Assembly: GCF_000750005.1 (NCBI RefSeq)
Contig: NZ_JPYA01000118.1
Location: forward strand, 1 to 34,659
Origin: Geobacillus icigianus
GTDB lineage: Bacteria; Bacillota; Bacilli; Bacillales; Anoxybacillaceae
DNA length: 34,659 nucleotides
Reading direction: 5' to 3'
Part shown: positions 23,463 to 31,404 of the stretch, in pieces
Layout: each line of letters opens with the position of its first letter
Position numbering within the stretch: the first letter of the stretch is position 1
Translations under genes and position numbers: made by a program
Notes under the pieces: model-generated
The model's database searches: none
Told to the model about the DNA's origin: nothing
What the model saw: the letters and a program-made list of their open reading frames with translations, nothing else

Positions 23463-24566
23463 TTGGAATCCGTCAAAATCAACGCGCGTCAATTGTTTGT
23501 GTTGATTGTATTGTTTGAACATGGCAGCGCCATCGTCATTCCCCTTGGGGTGGATGCGAAACAAGACGTATGGATCGCCATTTTGCTTGGGTTGGTGTTC
23601 GGCCTGCTGTTGTTTTTCGTTTATCGCCGGCTGTTCGAGTACTATCCCGATCAGCCGCTGACCGCTTATTTGCCGCAAATCGTCGGGGCGCCGCTCGGCA
23701 AGCTGTTGGCGGTTGTGTATATTACGTATTTTCTTTATATTGCCGCCCGCGTGCTGCGCGATTTCGGGGAGCTGCTGTTGACGTTCGCTTACCCGGAAAC
23801 GCCGTTGTTTGTGCTGAACGCCATTATGGCGCTCGCTGTCATGTACGGCGTTTATAAAGGAATTGAAGTGTTGGCGCGCACCGGCGAGCTGTTTTTGACG
23901 GTGTTGTACTTGTTGGCGCTCGCTGGCTTTGTTCTTGTGTTTGTTTCAGGGTTGGTCGATGTGACTCAGTTGCAGCCGGTGTTGGAGGAAGGTTGGGGGC
24001 GGGTGTGGAAGACGGTCTGGACCGAAACGCTGTACGTTCCGTTCGGTGAAATGATCGTCTTTACGATGTTGTTTCCGTATATGAACAATCCGGTCAAAGT
24101 GAAGCGCGTGGGCTTAGGGGGAATGGTGCTAAGCGGCATCAATTTGGCGATCATTATGGCCATCAATATCGCTGTCCTCGGTCCTGATGCGGTGTCGCGT
24201 TCATCGTTTCCGCTCTTGGACACGATCCGCCGCGTGCAAGTGGCTCATTTTTTAGAGCGGCTTGACGTGTTGTTTATGATCGCGCTCATCATCGGCGGGT
24301 TTTTTAAAATCTCCGTCTTTTTTTATGCCGGAGTGGTTGGGGCGGCTCACTTGTTTGGGGTTTCAAGCCATCAGCGGCTCGTCTATCCGCTCGGGCTGCT
24401 CGTCCTATTGTTGTCGGTCGCTATTGCCAACAATTATATTGAGCACATTCATGAAGGATTGAAAATCGTCACGTTTTATTTGCATGTTCCGCTGCAAGTC
24501 ATCATTCCGGTGTCGCTGCTTGTCATCGCCACGATTCGTCGACGATTCAGCCAGCCGACAAAATAA
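23463..24566 (+). CDS. gerKB: GerKB-like germinant receptor B subunit
   Basis: 367 residues from TTG 23463; AAGGCGGTG lies 8 bp upstream and no better start is present. About ten membrane segments fill the protein (QLFVLIVLFEHGSAIVIPLG, LAVVYITYFLYIAARVLRDF, LYLLALAGFVLVFVSGLVDV and others), as expected for the amino-acid-permease-like B subunit family, and the residue count is normal. The LFEHGSA segment in helix one and VWTETLYVPFGEMIVFTMLF in the middle are typical family positions. It forms the membrane core that binds the germinant. It is the last gene of the A-C-B operon. Confidence 0.9.
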   Translation: MESVKINARQLFVLIVLFEHGSAIVIPLGVDAKQDVWIAILLGLVFGLLLFFVYRRLFEYYPDQPLTAYLPQIVGAPLGKLLAVVYITYFLYIAARVLRDFGELLLTFAYPETPLFVLNAIMALAVMYGVYKGIEVLARTGELFLTVLYLLALAGFVLVFVSGLVDVTQLQPVLEEGWGRVWKTVWTETLYVPFGEMIVFTMLFPYMNNPVKVKRVGLGGMVLSGINLAIIMAINIAVLGPDAVSRSSFPLLDTIRRVQVAHFLERLDVLFMIALIIGGFFKISVFFYAGVVGAAHLFGVSSHQRLVYPLGLLVLLLSVAIANNYIEHIHEGLKIVTFYLHVPLQVIIPVSLLVIATIRRRFSQPTK

Positions 24567-24609
24567 GACAAACGGACTAAATGATTTTTGGAAACGGAAG
24601 CAGGAAAAG

Positions 24610-24672
24610 AGCCGCTTATAGCGAATAGGGAACAATAGCGCTATTGTTCCTGACCGGAACAATGAGGCGGCT
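24610..24672. repeat. nested inverted repeats behind gerKB
   Basis: GGAACAATAGC followed directly by GCTATTGTTCC (24629-24650) is a perfect palindrome. It lies between AGCCGC (from 24611) and GCGGCT (to 24672), which also pair; another GGAACAAT follows at 24656-24663. No T run follows. The role may be transcription end by a structured RNA or an operator. The rest of the 216-bp gap to the next gene shows nothing supported. Confidence 0.6.
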
Positions 24673-24782
24673 GCGCCGTGCGATCAAGGGAGGAAGTCCG
24701 GCGCCGCGGCGCGCTTTGTTTCGCGAAGCTGGGGTCAGCTGAGGGCGACAGACTGATTATGAAGAAAAAGGGTTGAACGACA

Positions 24783-26222
24783 GTGAAGGTGAACGTACAG
24801 GCGATCGATCAGCAAGATGCGGGGCAGTTGAATCAAGGCATTGTCATCACCAGTTCCCAATGTTTGATTTTGGCGGTCAGTGAGCGGGTAGCTGCACGTC
24901 TTGAGTTTTCCAAAGATGAGTTAATCGGCCGGCCGGTTGCCAGTTTATTTTCCGCCGGATGGTCGGCCGCTCGGTTTGACGATATCATCCGCCGCGTGCG
25001 GCAAGAGGGCTGTTGGCAAGGAGAAGCGCGTCATATGACAAAAAGCGGGCGGATCTATACGAGTTGGATGCGCGTTTCGCTGCTGTGGAGCCGCGATGGG
25101 GAATGGCTTCTTTGGCAGTTTGTGGAGCGTGCTGCTGTGTCGCCGGTTGACGTCCTCCAGCCAGCTGATGTGTTGCACGCCGTTTACGCGTCCGCGCCGT
25201 TTGCCGTTGTCTTGCTGGCTCGGGATGGAACTGTGCAAGATTGGGGACAAGGAGCGGAGCGGCTGTTCGGGTGGCGGCGGGAAGACGCGGTTGGTCGTCC
25301 GGTTTGGACGCTGTTTCGTGGCGGCGAAACGTTGCTTCCGTTTCCGTCCGCCGGACCGCAATGCGGCGAGGGAGTGGCGCAGCGCCGTGATGGTGTGCCG
25401 ATTGCTGTTTCGTATACGATCATTCCTGTTTCCAGTTTTCATGGGTACGTCATGGTGGCGGAAGATGTGACGAGGCGGAAGCAAAAAGAGACCGAGCATC
25501 GCCGGCAAATCGAATTGGCGAAACGCATTCAACAAAACTTATTGACGCCGCTCATCCAAAACGAGACGGTGACGATGGAGGCCGTTTATATCCCATCCGA
25601 CGATTTGTCGGGCGATATTTACGCTTGCTATCAAATTGATTTATACCGCTATGGCGTCATTGTCATTGATGTCATGGGTCATGGCATTTCGTCGGCTTTG
25701 GTGAGCATGCTGCTTCGCTCGCTGCTGCGCGGGTTGATCGTTCGCGTCGTTGATCCGGTTTTGGTGGCGAGCGAGCTCGAGAAGCACGTGCAATCCTTGT
25801 TTCCGGAGGAAGTGTATGACATTCGCTACTTGTTCTCGATGATTTATTTGGTGATTGACACAAAAGAGCGCAAAATTGAATATACAAACGCCGGTCACCC
25901 AGCGGGCTTGCTCGTTTTTGAGGACGGAAGCATCCATGAGTTAGACAAAGGCGGTTTGGCGATCGGCAGCCCGTTTTCTTTGCCGTTTGAAAAAGGGGTC
26001 GTTCATTATGACAAGCAGGCTCGCCTGCTTTTGTACACCGATGGCATTTTAGAAGAAATTCAGCCGTCCATTTTGCAAAGCATGGAAACGATCCGCACTT
26101 GCACGCAAATGTGCCGCCACTTGCCGGATAAACGCTTCCTTGAACGGCTGATGAATGAAGGTCCCCCGCTCGCCGCTCCGGCGGACGACATTTGCTTGTT
26201 GTCGATTACGCTCCGCGGGTGA
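24783..26222 (+). CDS. PAS-PAS-PP2C serine phosphatase (RsbP/RsbU-like)
   Basis: 479 residues from GTG 24783 with AAAGGG upstream. Two PAS domains come first: roughly 15-115 (FSKDELIGRPVASLFSAGWS) and 130-230 (GWRREDAVGRPVWTLF, ending VMVAEDVTRRK). A short helical linker KRIQQNLLTPLI leads to the SpoIIE-type PP2C domain with metal-binding aspartates in DDLSGDIYACYQID and VIVIDVMGHGISSALVSMLL, the YTNAGHPAGLLV motif, LLLYTDGILEE and DDICLLSITL. Such enzymes dephosphorylate STAS antagonists and so free a sigma factor or other target. The kinase and STAS genes follow directly. The PAS domains would sense an internal signal, as in RsbP. Confidence 0.88.
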   Translation: MKVNVQAIDQQDAGQLNQGIVITSSQCLILAVSERVAARLEFSKDELIGRPVASLFSAGWSAARFDDIIRRVRQEGCWQGEARHMTKSGRIYTSWMRVSLLWSRDGEWLLWQFVERAAVSPVDVLQPADVLHAVYASAPFAVVLLARDGTVQDWGQGAERLFGWRREDAVGRPVWTLFRGGETLLPFPSAGPQCGEGVAQRRDGVPIAVSYTIIPVSSFHGYVMVAEDVTRRKQKETEHRRQIELAKRIQQNLLTPLIQNETVTMEAVYIPSDDLSGDIYACYQIDLYRYGVIVIDVMGHGISSALVSMLLRSLLRGLIVRVVDPVLVASELEKHVQSLFPEEVYDIRYLFSMIYLVIDTKERKIEYTNAGHPAGLLVFEDGSIHELDKGGLAIGSPFSLPFEKGVVHYDKQARLLLYTDGILEEIQPSILQSMETIRTCTQMCRHLPDKRFLERLMNEGPPLAAPADDICLLSITLRG

Positions 26223-26235
26223 GGCGGGAGCGGAC

Positions 26236-26679
26236 GTGTGGCTGAGTTGGGTTGTGTCTTGCCAAGCGGGCGAAGAGGCGGTTGAGTGGTTCGATTTCAT
26301 CGCTAAACAAGCTGCGCGCCTCTTGGCCGTCCGCGATGCCGATCTGTTTGTGCTGGCGGTGCATGAAGCGGTGGTCAATGCGGTGAAGGAGGCCAAGCGG
26401 GCAGGGGGCGGCTCCCGAACGATTTCGCTTTCCTTTTTTGTCACTGCTGACGATGTGACAGTGATGGTGGAAGATGAAGGCGACGGCATCTCATTGGAGA
26501 CGATTGAGCGGCTTGCTAGCATGACGCTCGCTGATGTGCTGCTCGCTGAATCGGGGCGCGGCCTGCTGTTGATCCGCGAGGCGATGGACGCGATGGCGTG
26601 GATGGAGCGGCCGGATGGCCGCCGGGTGCTCGTGATGGCCATGAAGCGAAAGGCGGGCTGGGAGGGCGGCGATGGATGA
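26236..26679 (+). CDS. RsbW-like anti-sigma factor / serine kinase (HATPase_c)
   Basis: 147 residues from GTG 26236, with GGCGGGAG upstream; the open frame upstream lies in the phosphatase gene. The N box VLAVHEAVVNAVKEAK, the G1 box VEDEGDGISLETIERL and the G2-like SGRGLLLIREAMD show an ATP-binding GHKL domain of the RsbW/SpoIIAB class. This class phosphorylates a STAS protein and otherwise holds a sigma factor. It is encoded 13 nt after the phosphatase and before the STAS gene. No sigma factor gene is in the window, so the final target is unknown. Confidence 0.85.
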   Translation: MWLSWVVSCQAGEEAVEWFDFIAKQAARLLAVRDADLFVLAVHEAVVNAVKEAKRAGGGSRTISLSFFVTADDVTVMVEDEGDGISLETIERLASMTLADVLLAESGRGLLLIREAMDAMAWMERPDGRRVLVMAMKRKAGWEGGDG

Positions 26680-26842
26680 AAACACGCGGCGGGCAACCGG
26701 CCTGTTTTTTCATCGGAAAGGGCGCCCGAACGCGCTAGGTGCCTCCTTGCGCTGTTTGATGGGAAAGGCAAAGGGGTTCACTGATGTTTGGCGGGCGGAT
26801 GGCGCGGACGGAAGGAGACTGGCCAACGATAGGGGGATATGA
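26672..26842 (+). CDS. possible 56-codon gene between the RsbW-like and STAS genes
   Basis: A short frame starts at ATG 26672, 6 bp after GGGAGGG, inside the last codons of the kinase gene. It runs without a stop to TGA 26840-26842, which overlaps the STAS start as ATGA. It thus fills the whole 159-bp interval with coupling at both ends. The product is basic and has no recognised motif (begins MDENTRRATGLFFHRKGR). The layout favours translation at least as a coupling device; low similarity to anything I know means it may simply be chance. Confidence 0.3.
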   Translation: MDENTRRATGLFFHRKGRPNALGASLRCLMGKAKGFTDVWRADGADGRRLANDRGI

Positions 26843-27288
26843 TGGAACAGCATCGATTTTTGTTTGAACTGGAACGGATTGCAAAACCTGCATACGATTG
26901 TGTCGTGCTCACCGGGCGGCTTGCCTATCATACGCAGCTCGCTGCGGAACAAAAATTGGCGGCGGCGGCCGCCGCCGTTGAACATCCGCTAGTCATCGTC
27001 GATACAAGCGGACTCCAATTTTTGGACAGCACCGGGCTGGCGCTTCTTGTCCGCTTTTTTAAACGAGTGGTTAGCGCCGGTCGCGCCATGGCTATTGTTG
27101 TCCGGGAAAACGCCATGATCGAAAAAATTTTGCTCATCGCCAAATTGGATCGGCTGCTCCCGATTGCTGCCGATGAACAGCAAGTGCTCGCTCTCGCGCC
27201 GCTGTCTTCCCCCGGACCGATCGAGCAGGCGGTGTTGCTAGAGGCGTGGCAACAGCGGCGGGCGGAAGGCAGAGATGGAAGCGGCTGA
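26839..27288 (+). CDS. STAS-domain anti-anti-sigma factor (RsbV/SpoIIAA-like)
   Basis: 149 residues from ATG 26839 (or the next ATG, 26842), behind AGGGGG. The core VVLTGRLAYHTQLAAEQKL and VIVDTSGLQFLDSTGLALLV is the STAS fold; the serine of LDSTGL is the residue phosphorylated by RsbW-type kinases. A ~45-residue C-terminal extension (after IAADEQQVLALAPL) makes it longer than SpoIIAA or RsbV (about 110). Phosphatase, kinase and STAS gene together give a complete partner-switching module. Confidence 0.85.
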   Translation: MMEQHRFLFELERIAKPAYDCVVLTGRLAYHTQLAAEQKLAAAAAAVEHPLVIVDTSGLQFLDSTGLALLVRFFKRVVSAGRAMAIVVRENAMIEKILLIAKLDRLLPIAADEQQVLALAPLSSPGPIEQAVLLEAWQQRRAEGRDGSG

Positions 27289-27476
27289 TCTCAGAGCCGC
27301 GCGCGTTCCGGTCGTTTTCAAGGAAACAGGGCGGTAAACAGGGGAGGCTAGCGTGCGGGGAACACGGAAGATCCGCGCCGGTGTGCGAGAAGCATGGAAG
27401 ACCCACTCCGATAGGATGGGGACGGAAGCAGCTTGTGGCGCGTTATCGCGGCGCCGTCCATCGTGCTTGATGTCAA

Positions 27477-27600
27477 GGGGCTGACCCAAAAGGTCGCCTT
27501 CCTTCAAGATAGGCACAACATATAGTGCGGCAGAAGCAGTCAGTACGTATATATAGCGATGAAAGAGGGCGTCCCGGTCCAGTTGGGACACCCTCTTTTT
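27477..27600 (+). repeat. dispersed ~120-nt terminator-bearing repeat, copy B
   Basis: It matches 13842-13962 along its whole length: GGGGCTGACC start, GACC/GGTC hairpin, CCTTCAAGATAGGC, AAGCAGTCAG, TACGTATATA-like block, final terminator hairpin. In the first hairpin changes in the two copies still allow pairing, partly with a bulge. Confidence 0.85.
27565..27600 (+). terminator. rho-independent terminator inside repeat copy B
   Basis: GAGGGCGTCCC (27565-27575) pairs with GGGACACCCTC (27585-27595) with one mismatch, followed by TTTTT. It would end the phosphatase-kinase-STAS transcript about 280 nt after the last gene. Confidence 0.8.
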
Positions 27601-27781
27601 CCGTGCCGTTGGCCGTCGGGTCACCATGGGGGGAACGAAGGCCATCCGCCTTGATCGGTCGCCGTTCCTTTTTCCGCGCACGTCTTCGTTGTCAAAACAA
27701 TATTTCGGGTTTAGAATAAAATCAAGGGCGAGAAATCAATGGCGGTTCGGCGCCGCGAAGTGGAGAGGAGAGTGGCACAAC

Positions 27782-29518
27782 ATGCGGCAGGTGCTTGTTT
27801 ATTTGCGCCCGCACAGGAAATGGATGGCGTTGGCTTGGCTGTTGATGTTGACGGAGTTGGTCATCGAGCTGTGGCAGCCGCTCTTGATGGGCAAAATCAT
27901 TGATGAGGGCGTGATGAACCGGGATTTGACCGCCATCGCTACGTGGGGAAGCGTGATGCTGGGCGCATCGTTTTTAGCGTTTGCCGCGGGCATCGCCAAC
28001 TCGTTTGCCGCTGCCTATGTCGGCCAGGAATATGGGTTTGCGCTGCGCACGACGTTGTTTGCGAAAATCCAATCGCTGTCACTGGCGCGGATCGAACAGC
28101 TGTCGACGGCCTCGTTGATTACCCGCATGACCAATGATGTCACTCAAGTGCAAAACATGCTGTTTATGAGCTTGCGCATTGCCTTGCGTGCGCCGCTGCT
28201 TGTCATTTTCGGCGTCGGGATGGCGTTTGTCGTTCAGGCCCGGCTTGCTTTCGTGCTGGCGGTGGCTGTTCCGCTGTCAGCAGCGTTTTTATTGTGGGTG
28301 ATGAAAAAGGCGGGCGCGTCGTTTTCTGCCGTTCAGCGGGCGCTTGACCGGGTGAACGGCGTGATGCGCGAAAATTTGGCCGGCATGCGCCTCATTAAAG
28401 CCTGGGTGAGAAACGAGTATGAACAAGGGCGGTTTCTAGGGGCGAACGATGCGCTGATGGAGCGAACGATCAGCGTGTTTCGCCTAGTGGAAACGATCAC
28501 CCCGGTCTTGTTGTTTGTCATGAATGCGGCCATCGTCGCGGTGCTGTTTTTTGGCCGTCATGACGTTGAGGCGGGAACGGCGAGCGCCGGGCAAGTCGTC
28601 GCGGTGGTCAACTATGCTACGCGGGCGACGGCGGCGCTCTCGATGTTCACGTTTATTACGATGGCGTGGTCGCGGGCGCGCGCGTCCGCCGCTCGTTTGG
28701 CGGAACTGCTTGACGCGCCAAGCGAGCCGGACGGCGGCCATACCGTCGAGCCCCCTGCCGCCAAGCGCGGGGAGATTCGCTTTGAACACGTGTCGTTTCG
28801 CTATCCGGGCAGCGGGCGCGATGCGCTTTCCGGCGTGTCGTTTGTCGTTCGCCCGCAAGAGACGGTCGCCATTTTAGGGGCGACAGGAGCGGGGAAATCG
28901 ACGCTTCTTCAGCTGATCCCGCGGCTGTATGAGCCGAGTGCCGGACGGGTGCTGATCGACGGCGTCGACGTGCGCGAGTGGCCGGCGAAGCAGCTGCGCG
29001 AGGCGGTTCGCTTCGTTCCGCAAGAGGTGCTGCTCTTTTCCGGCACCGTCGCCGATAATCTTCGCTTTGGCAAGACAGAGGCGACTATGGAAGAGCTGGT
29101 CGAGGCGGCAAGCGCCGCTCAAATTCACGAAACGATCGCCACGTTTCCCGATGGGTACGAGACGGTCGTGGGCCAAAAAGGCGTCAATTTGTCGGGCGGG
29201 CAAAAGCAGCGCTTGGCCATCGCCCGCGCGCTTGTCGGCCGGCCGCAGATTCTGTTGCTTGATGATAGCACGAGCGCGCTCGATGCCGCGACGGAGGCGA
29301 AGCTGCTGGCCGCGCTTCGCCGCTATGCTTGTACGATGGTCATCGTGACGCAGAAGGTGAGCACGGCGATGATGGCGGATACGATTTTGTTGTTGGAAGA
29401 CGGCCGTCTCACCGCACAAGGAAGCCATGAACAGCTGCTGGCGGCGAGCGAGCTGTACCGGCGGATCGTTGCCACGCAGGAAGGAAAGAAGGGACAAAGC
29501 CATGTCACTACGGCATAG
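27782..29518 (+). CDS. ABC exporter half, degenerate-site subunit (YfiB/BmrC-like)
   Basis: 578 residues from ATG 27782 with GGAGAGGAGAG upstream; the frame extends back without a usable start signal. Six membrane helices (first MALAWLLMLTELVIELWQPL) are followed by an ATPase domain: Walker A ILGATGAGKSTLLQL, signature NLSGGQKQRLAIARAL, Walker B QILLLDDSTSALD. The catalytic glutamate after Walker B is replaced by Asp (DD), and the switch histidine is Gln (VIVTQKVSTAM), both marks of the degenerate-site half of heterodimeric exporters such as BmrC. The second half is encoded next with a 17-nt overlap. Likely a multidrug or lipid exporter of the cytoplasmic membrane; substrate unknown. Confidence 0.88.
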   Translation: MRQVLVYLRPHRKWMALAWLLMLTELVIELWQPLLMGKIIDEGVMNRDLTAIATWGSVMLGASFLAFAAGIANSFAAAYVGQEYGFALRTTLFAKIQSLSLARIEQLSTASLITRMTNDVTQVQNMLFMSLRIALRAPLLVIFGVGMAFVVQARLAFVLAVAVPLSAAFLLWVMKKAGASFSAVQRALDRVNGVMRENLAGMRLIKAWVRNEYEQGRFLGANDALMERTISVFRLVETITPVLLFVMNAAIVAVLFFGRHDVEAGTASAGQVVAVVNYATRATAALSMFTFITMAWSRARASAARLAELLDAPSEPDGGHTVEPPAAKRGEIRFEHVSFRYPGSGRDALSGVSFVVRPQETVAILGATGAGKSTLLQLIPRLYEPSAGRVLIDGVDVREWPAKQLREAVRFVPQEVLLFSGTVADNLRFGKTEATMEELVEAASAAQIHETIATFPDGYETVVGQKGVNLSGGQKQRLAIARALVGRPQILLLDDSTSALDAATEAKLLAALRRYACTMVIVTQKVSTAMMADTILLLEDGRLTAQGSHEQLLAASELYRRIVATQEGKKGQSHVTTA

Positions 29519-31301
29519 CCCCCATGGGGCGCGGCAGCCGGGGCGTCAGCGAGCCAAAAGCAGCATGGGCACGCTGCGTCGCCTTTGGACGTTTATCGCT
29601 CCGCAAAAGCGAAAGCTGCTTGCTGCGTTGGGGATGGTGGTCGCCAGCACGGCGCTGGCGCTGGCCGGACCGTATGTCATCGGTTCGACGATTGATGTGT
29701 ATATTGTTGAGAGGAAAACGGACGGCTTCCTCACAACGCTTTTGTTTCTGCTGGCGATTTATGCCGCTTTGGGGGCGGCGACGTTTTTACAAAACTATTG
29801 GATGATCGCCGTCGGCCAACGGACGGTGCACGCGATTCGCGCCAGCTTGTTCCGCCACTTCCATGAGCTGCCGATTTCCTTTTTTGACCGCCGCCAGCAA
29901 GGCGAGCTGATGAGCCGAATTACGAATGACATCGACAATATGAGCCAGACGTTCAACAGCACGGTTATTCAAGTCGTTTCGAGCACATTGACGCTCGTGG
30001 GCGCCATCGCCGTCATGGTGTTCAAAAGCCTCGTTTTGACCGCGGTGACGTTGGTCGTTGTGCCGCTCATGTACGCCGGCATGCGTTGGATTACGCGGCG
30101 GACGCAAGTGCGCTTTCGCGAGCAGCAGCGCGCCCTTGGCGAGATGAATGGATTGATTGAAGAAGCTTTGTCGGGGCAAAAAGTGGTGAAGCTGTTTTCC
30201 CAAGAAGAGCGGATGACAGCGGAAGTGGTGCGCAAAAATATCGAGCTGAAACAGGCGGGATTTTGGGCGCAGACGTATTCCGGCTTGATCCCGAAGCTGA
30301 TGAACTTTTTAAACAACCTTAGCTTCGCCTTGATCGCCGGCGTCGGCGGATGGCTGGCGGTCAAAGGGATGATCTCGGTTGGCACCATTGTCGTGTTTGT
30401 CGAATACGCCCGACAGTTTACCCGCCCGCTCAACGATTTGGCGAACCAGTGGAATACGCTTCTGTCAGCATTGGCCGGCGCCGAACGGGTGTTGGAAATT
30501 TTCGATTTGCCAAAAGAAGAGGAAGATGAGGGGGAAGCGGAAGAGATCGATCGGCTTCACGGGCGCATCGAGTTTCGCGATGTGGTATTTTCCTATGACA
30601 AGCAGCGCCCCGCGCTTCGCGGCGTGAACTTCTCCGTTTCTCCGGGAGAAACCGTTGCGCTCATCGGTCCGACGGGAGCAGGCAAAACGACCGTCCTTCA
30701 GCTGTTAGCCCGCTTTTATGATCCGGATGCGGGGACTGTTGTCATTGACGGGCGCGACAGCCGGACGATCAAACGGGCGAGCTTGCGCCGCCATATGGCG
30801 TTTGTGCTTCAAGATACGTTTTTGTTCGCGGGAACGATTCGCGACAATATCCGTTACGGCCGGCTCGAGGCGACGGATGAGGAAGTGGAGGAAGCAGCGC
30901 GCAAAGCGAACGCCCATTCCTTCATCACGAAATTACCGAACGGCTATGATACGGTTTTGACGGCGGACGGCGGCGGAATCAGCCAAGGACAGCGGCAGCT
31001 GCTGGCCATCGCCCGGGCGATGATCGCCGATCCGGCCGTGTTGATTTTGGATGAGGCAACGAGCAATATCGATACGGTGACGGAAGTGCGCATTCAAGAA
31101 GCGCTCGCGCGGCTGATGGCCGGCCGAACGTGCTTCGTCATCGCCCACCGGTTGAACACGGTGCAAAACGCCGATCGCATTCTCGTATTGAATGAAGGAA
31201 AAGTCGTGGAGCAAGGGACGCACGAGGAGTTGCTTGAGGCCAAAGGATTTTACTTCGAATTGTACCGCCGCTATTGGGAGCGCGGCAGGCAGCGGGCGTA
31301 G
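29502..31301 (+). CDS. ABC exporter half, canonical-Walker-B subunit (YfiC/BmrD-like)
   Basis: 599 residues from ATG 29502, behind GGAAAGAAGGG, within the end of the previous gene. A basic N-terminal tail of about 30 residues comes before six membrane helices (KLLAALGMVVASTALALAGP onwards). The ATPase domain has Walker A LIGPTGAGKTTVLQL, a changed signature GISQGQRQLLAIARAM, Walker B VLILDEATSNIDTVTE with the glutamate present, and the switch histidine in FVIAHRLNT. Its altered signature pairs with the altered Walker B of the first subunit, while its own good Walker B pairs with the normal LSGGQ of the first. So the dimer should have one working and one degenerate ATP site. Confidence 0.88.
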   Translation: MSLRHSPHGARQPGRQRAKSSMGTLRRLWTFIAPQKRKLLAALGMVVASTALALAGPYVIGSTIDVYIVERKTDGFLTTLLFLLAIYAALGAATFLQNYWMIAVGQRTVHAIRASLFRHFHELPISFFDRRQQGELMSRITNDIDNMSQTFNSTVIQVVSSTLTLVGAIAVMVFKSLVLTAVTLVVVPLMYAGMRWITRRTQVRFREQQRALGEMNGLIEEALSGQKVVKLFSQEERMTAEVVRKNIELKQAGFWAQTYSGLIPKLMNFLNNLSFALIAGVGGWLAVKGMISVGTIVVFVEYARQFTRPLNDLANQWNTLLSALAGAERVLEIFDLPKEEEDEGEAEEIDRLHGRIEFRDVVFSYDKQRPALRGVNFSVSPGETVALIGPTGAGKTTVLQLLARFYDPDAGTVVIDGRDSRTIKRASLRRHMAFVLQDTFLFAGTIRDNIRYGRLEATDEEVEEAARKANAHSFITKLPNGYDTVLTADGGGISQGQRQLLAIARAMIADPAVLILDEATSNIDTVTEVRIQEALARLMAGRTCFVIAHRLNTVQNADRILVLNEGKVVEQGTHEELLEAKGFYFELYRRYWERGRQRA

Positions 31302-31359
31302 CGAAACGAATCGGTCGGCAGATAGAACCGAACGGCGCAGGCGGATGAAGGAGGCATTG

Positions 31360-31392
31360 GGCGCAGGCCGCGCGCAGCGGGCGGTCTGCGCC
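31360..31392. repeat. hairpin between convergent genes
   Basis: GGCGCAG (31360-31366) pairs with CTGCGCC (31386-31392), with an inner CCG/CGG. It sits between the ABC exporter and the convergent MOSC gene and could slow transcription from both sides, although no T run is present. Confidence 0.4.
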
Positions 31393-31404
31393 AGCGGAAA
31401 GGGG

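Larger units (their letters stand above)
27289..27781. other. 493-bp intergenic region before the ABC exporter operon
   Basis: It holds no gene that I can support. 27289-27476 is G+C-rich non-coding DNA, 27477-27600 is repeat copy B with its terminator, and 27601-27781 is the leader of the ABC operon ending in GGAGAGGAG. No clear promoter pair was recognised in the leader. Confidence 0.6.

Noticed and set aside
26680..26720. G+C-rich stretch plus six Ts after the RsbW-like gene as a terminator
   Set aside because: The possible stem relies on G-T pairs and lies in the middle of a cassette that should be co-transcribed.
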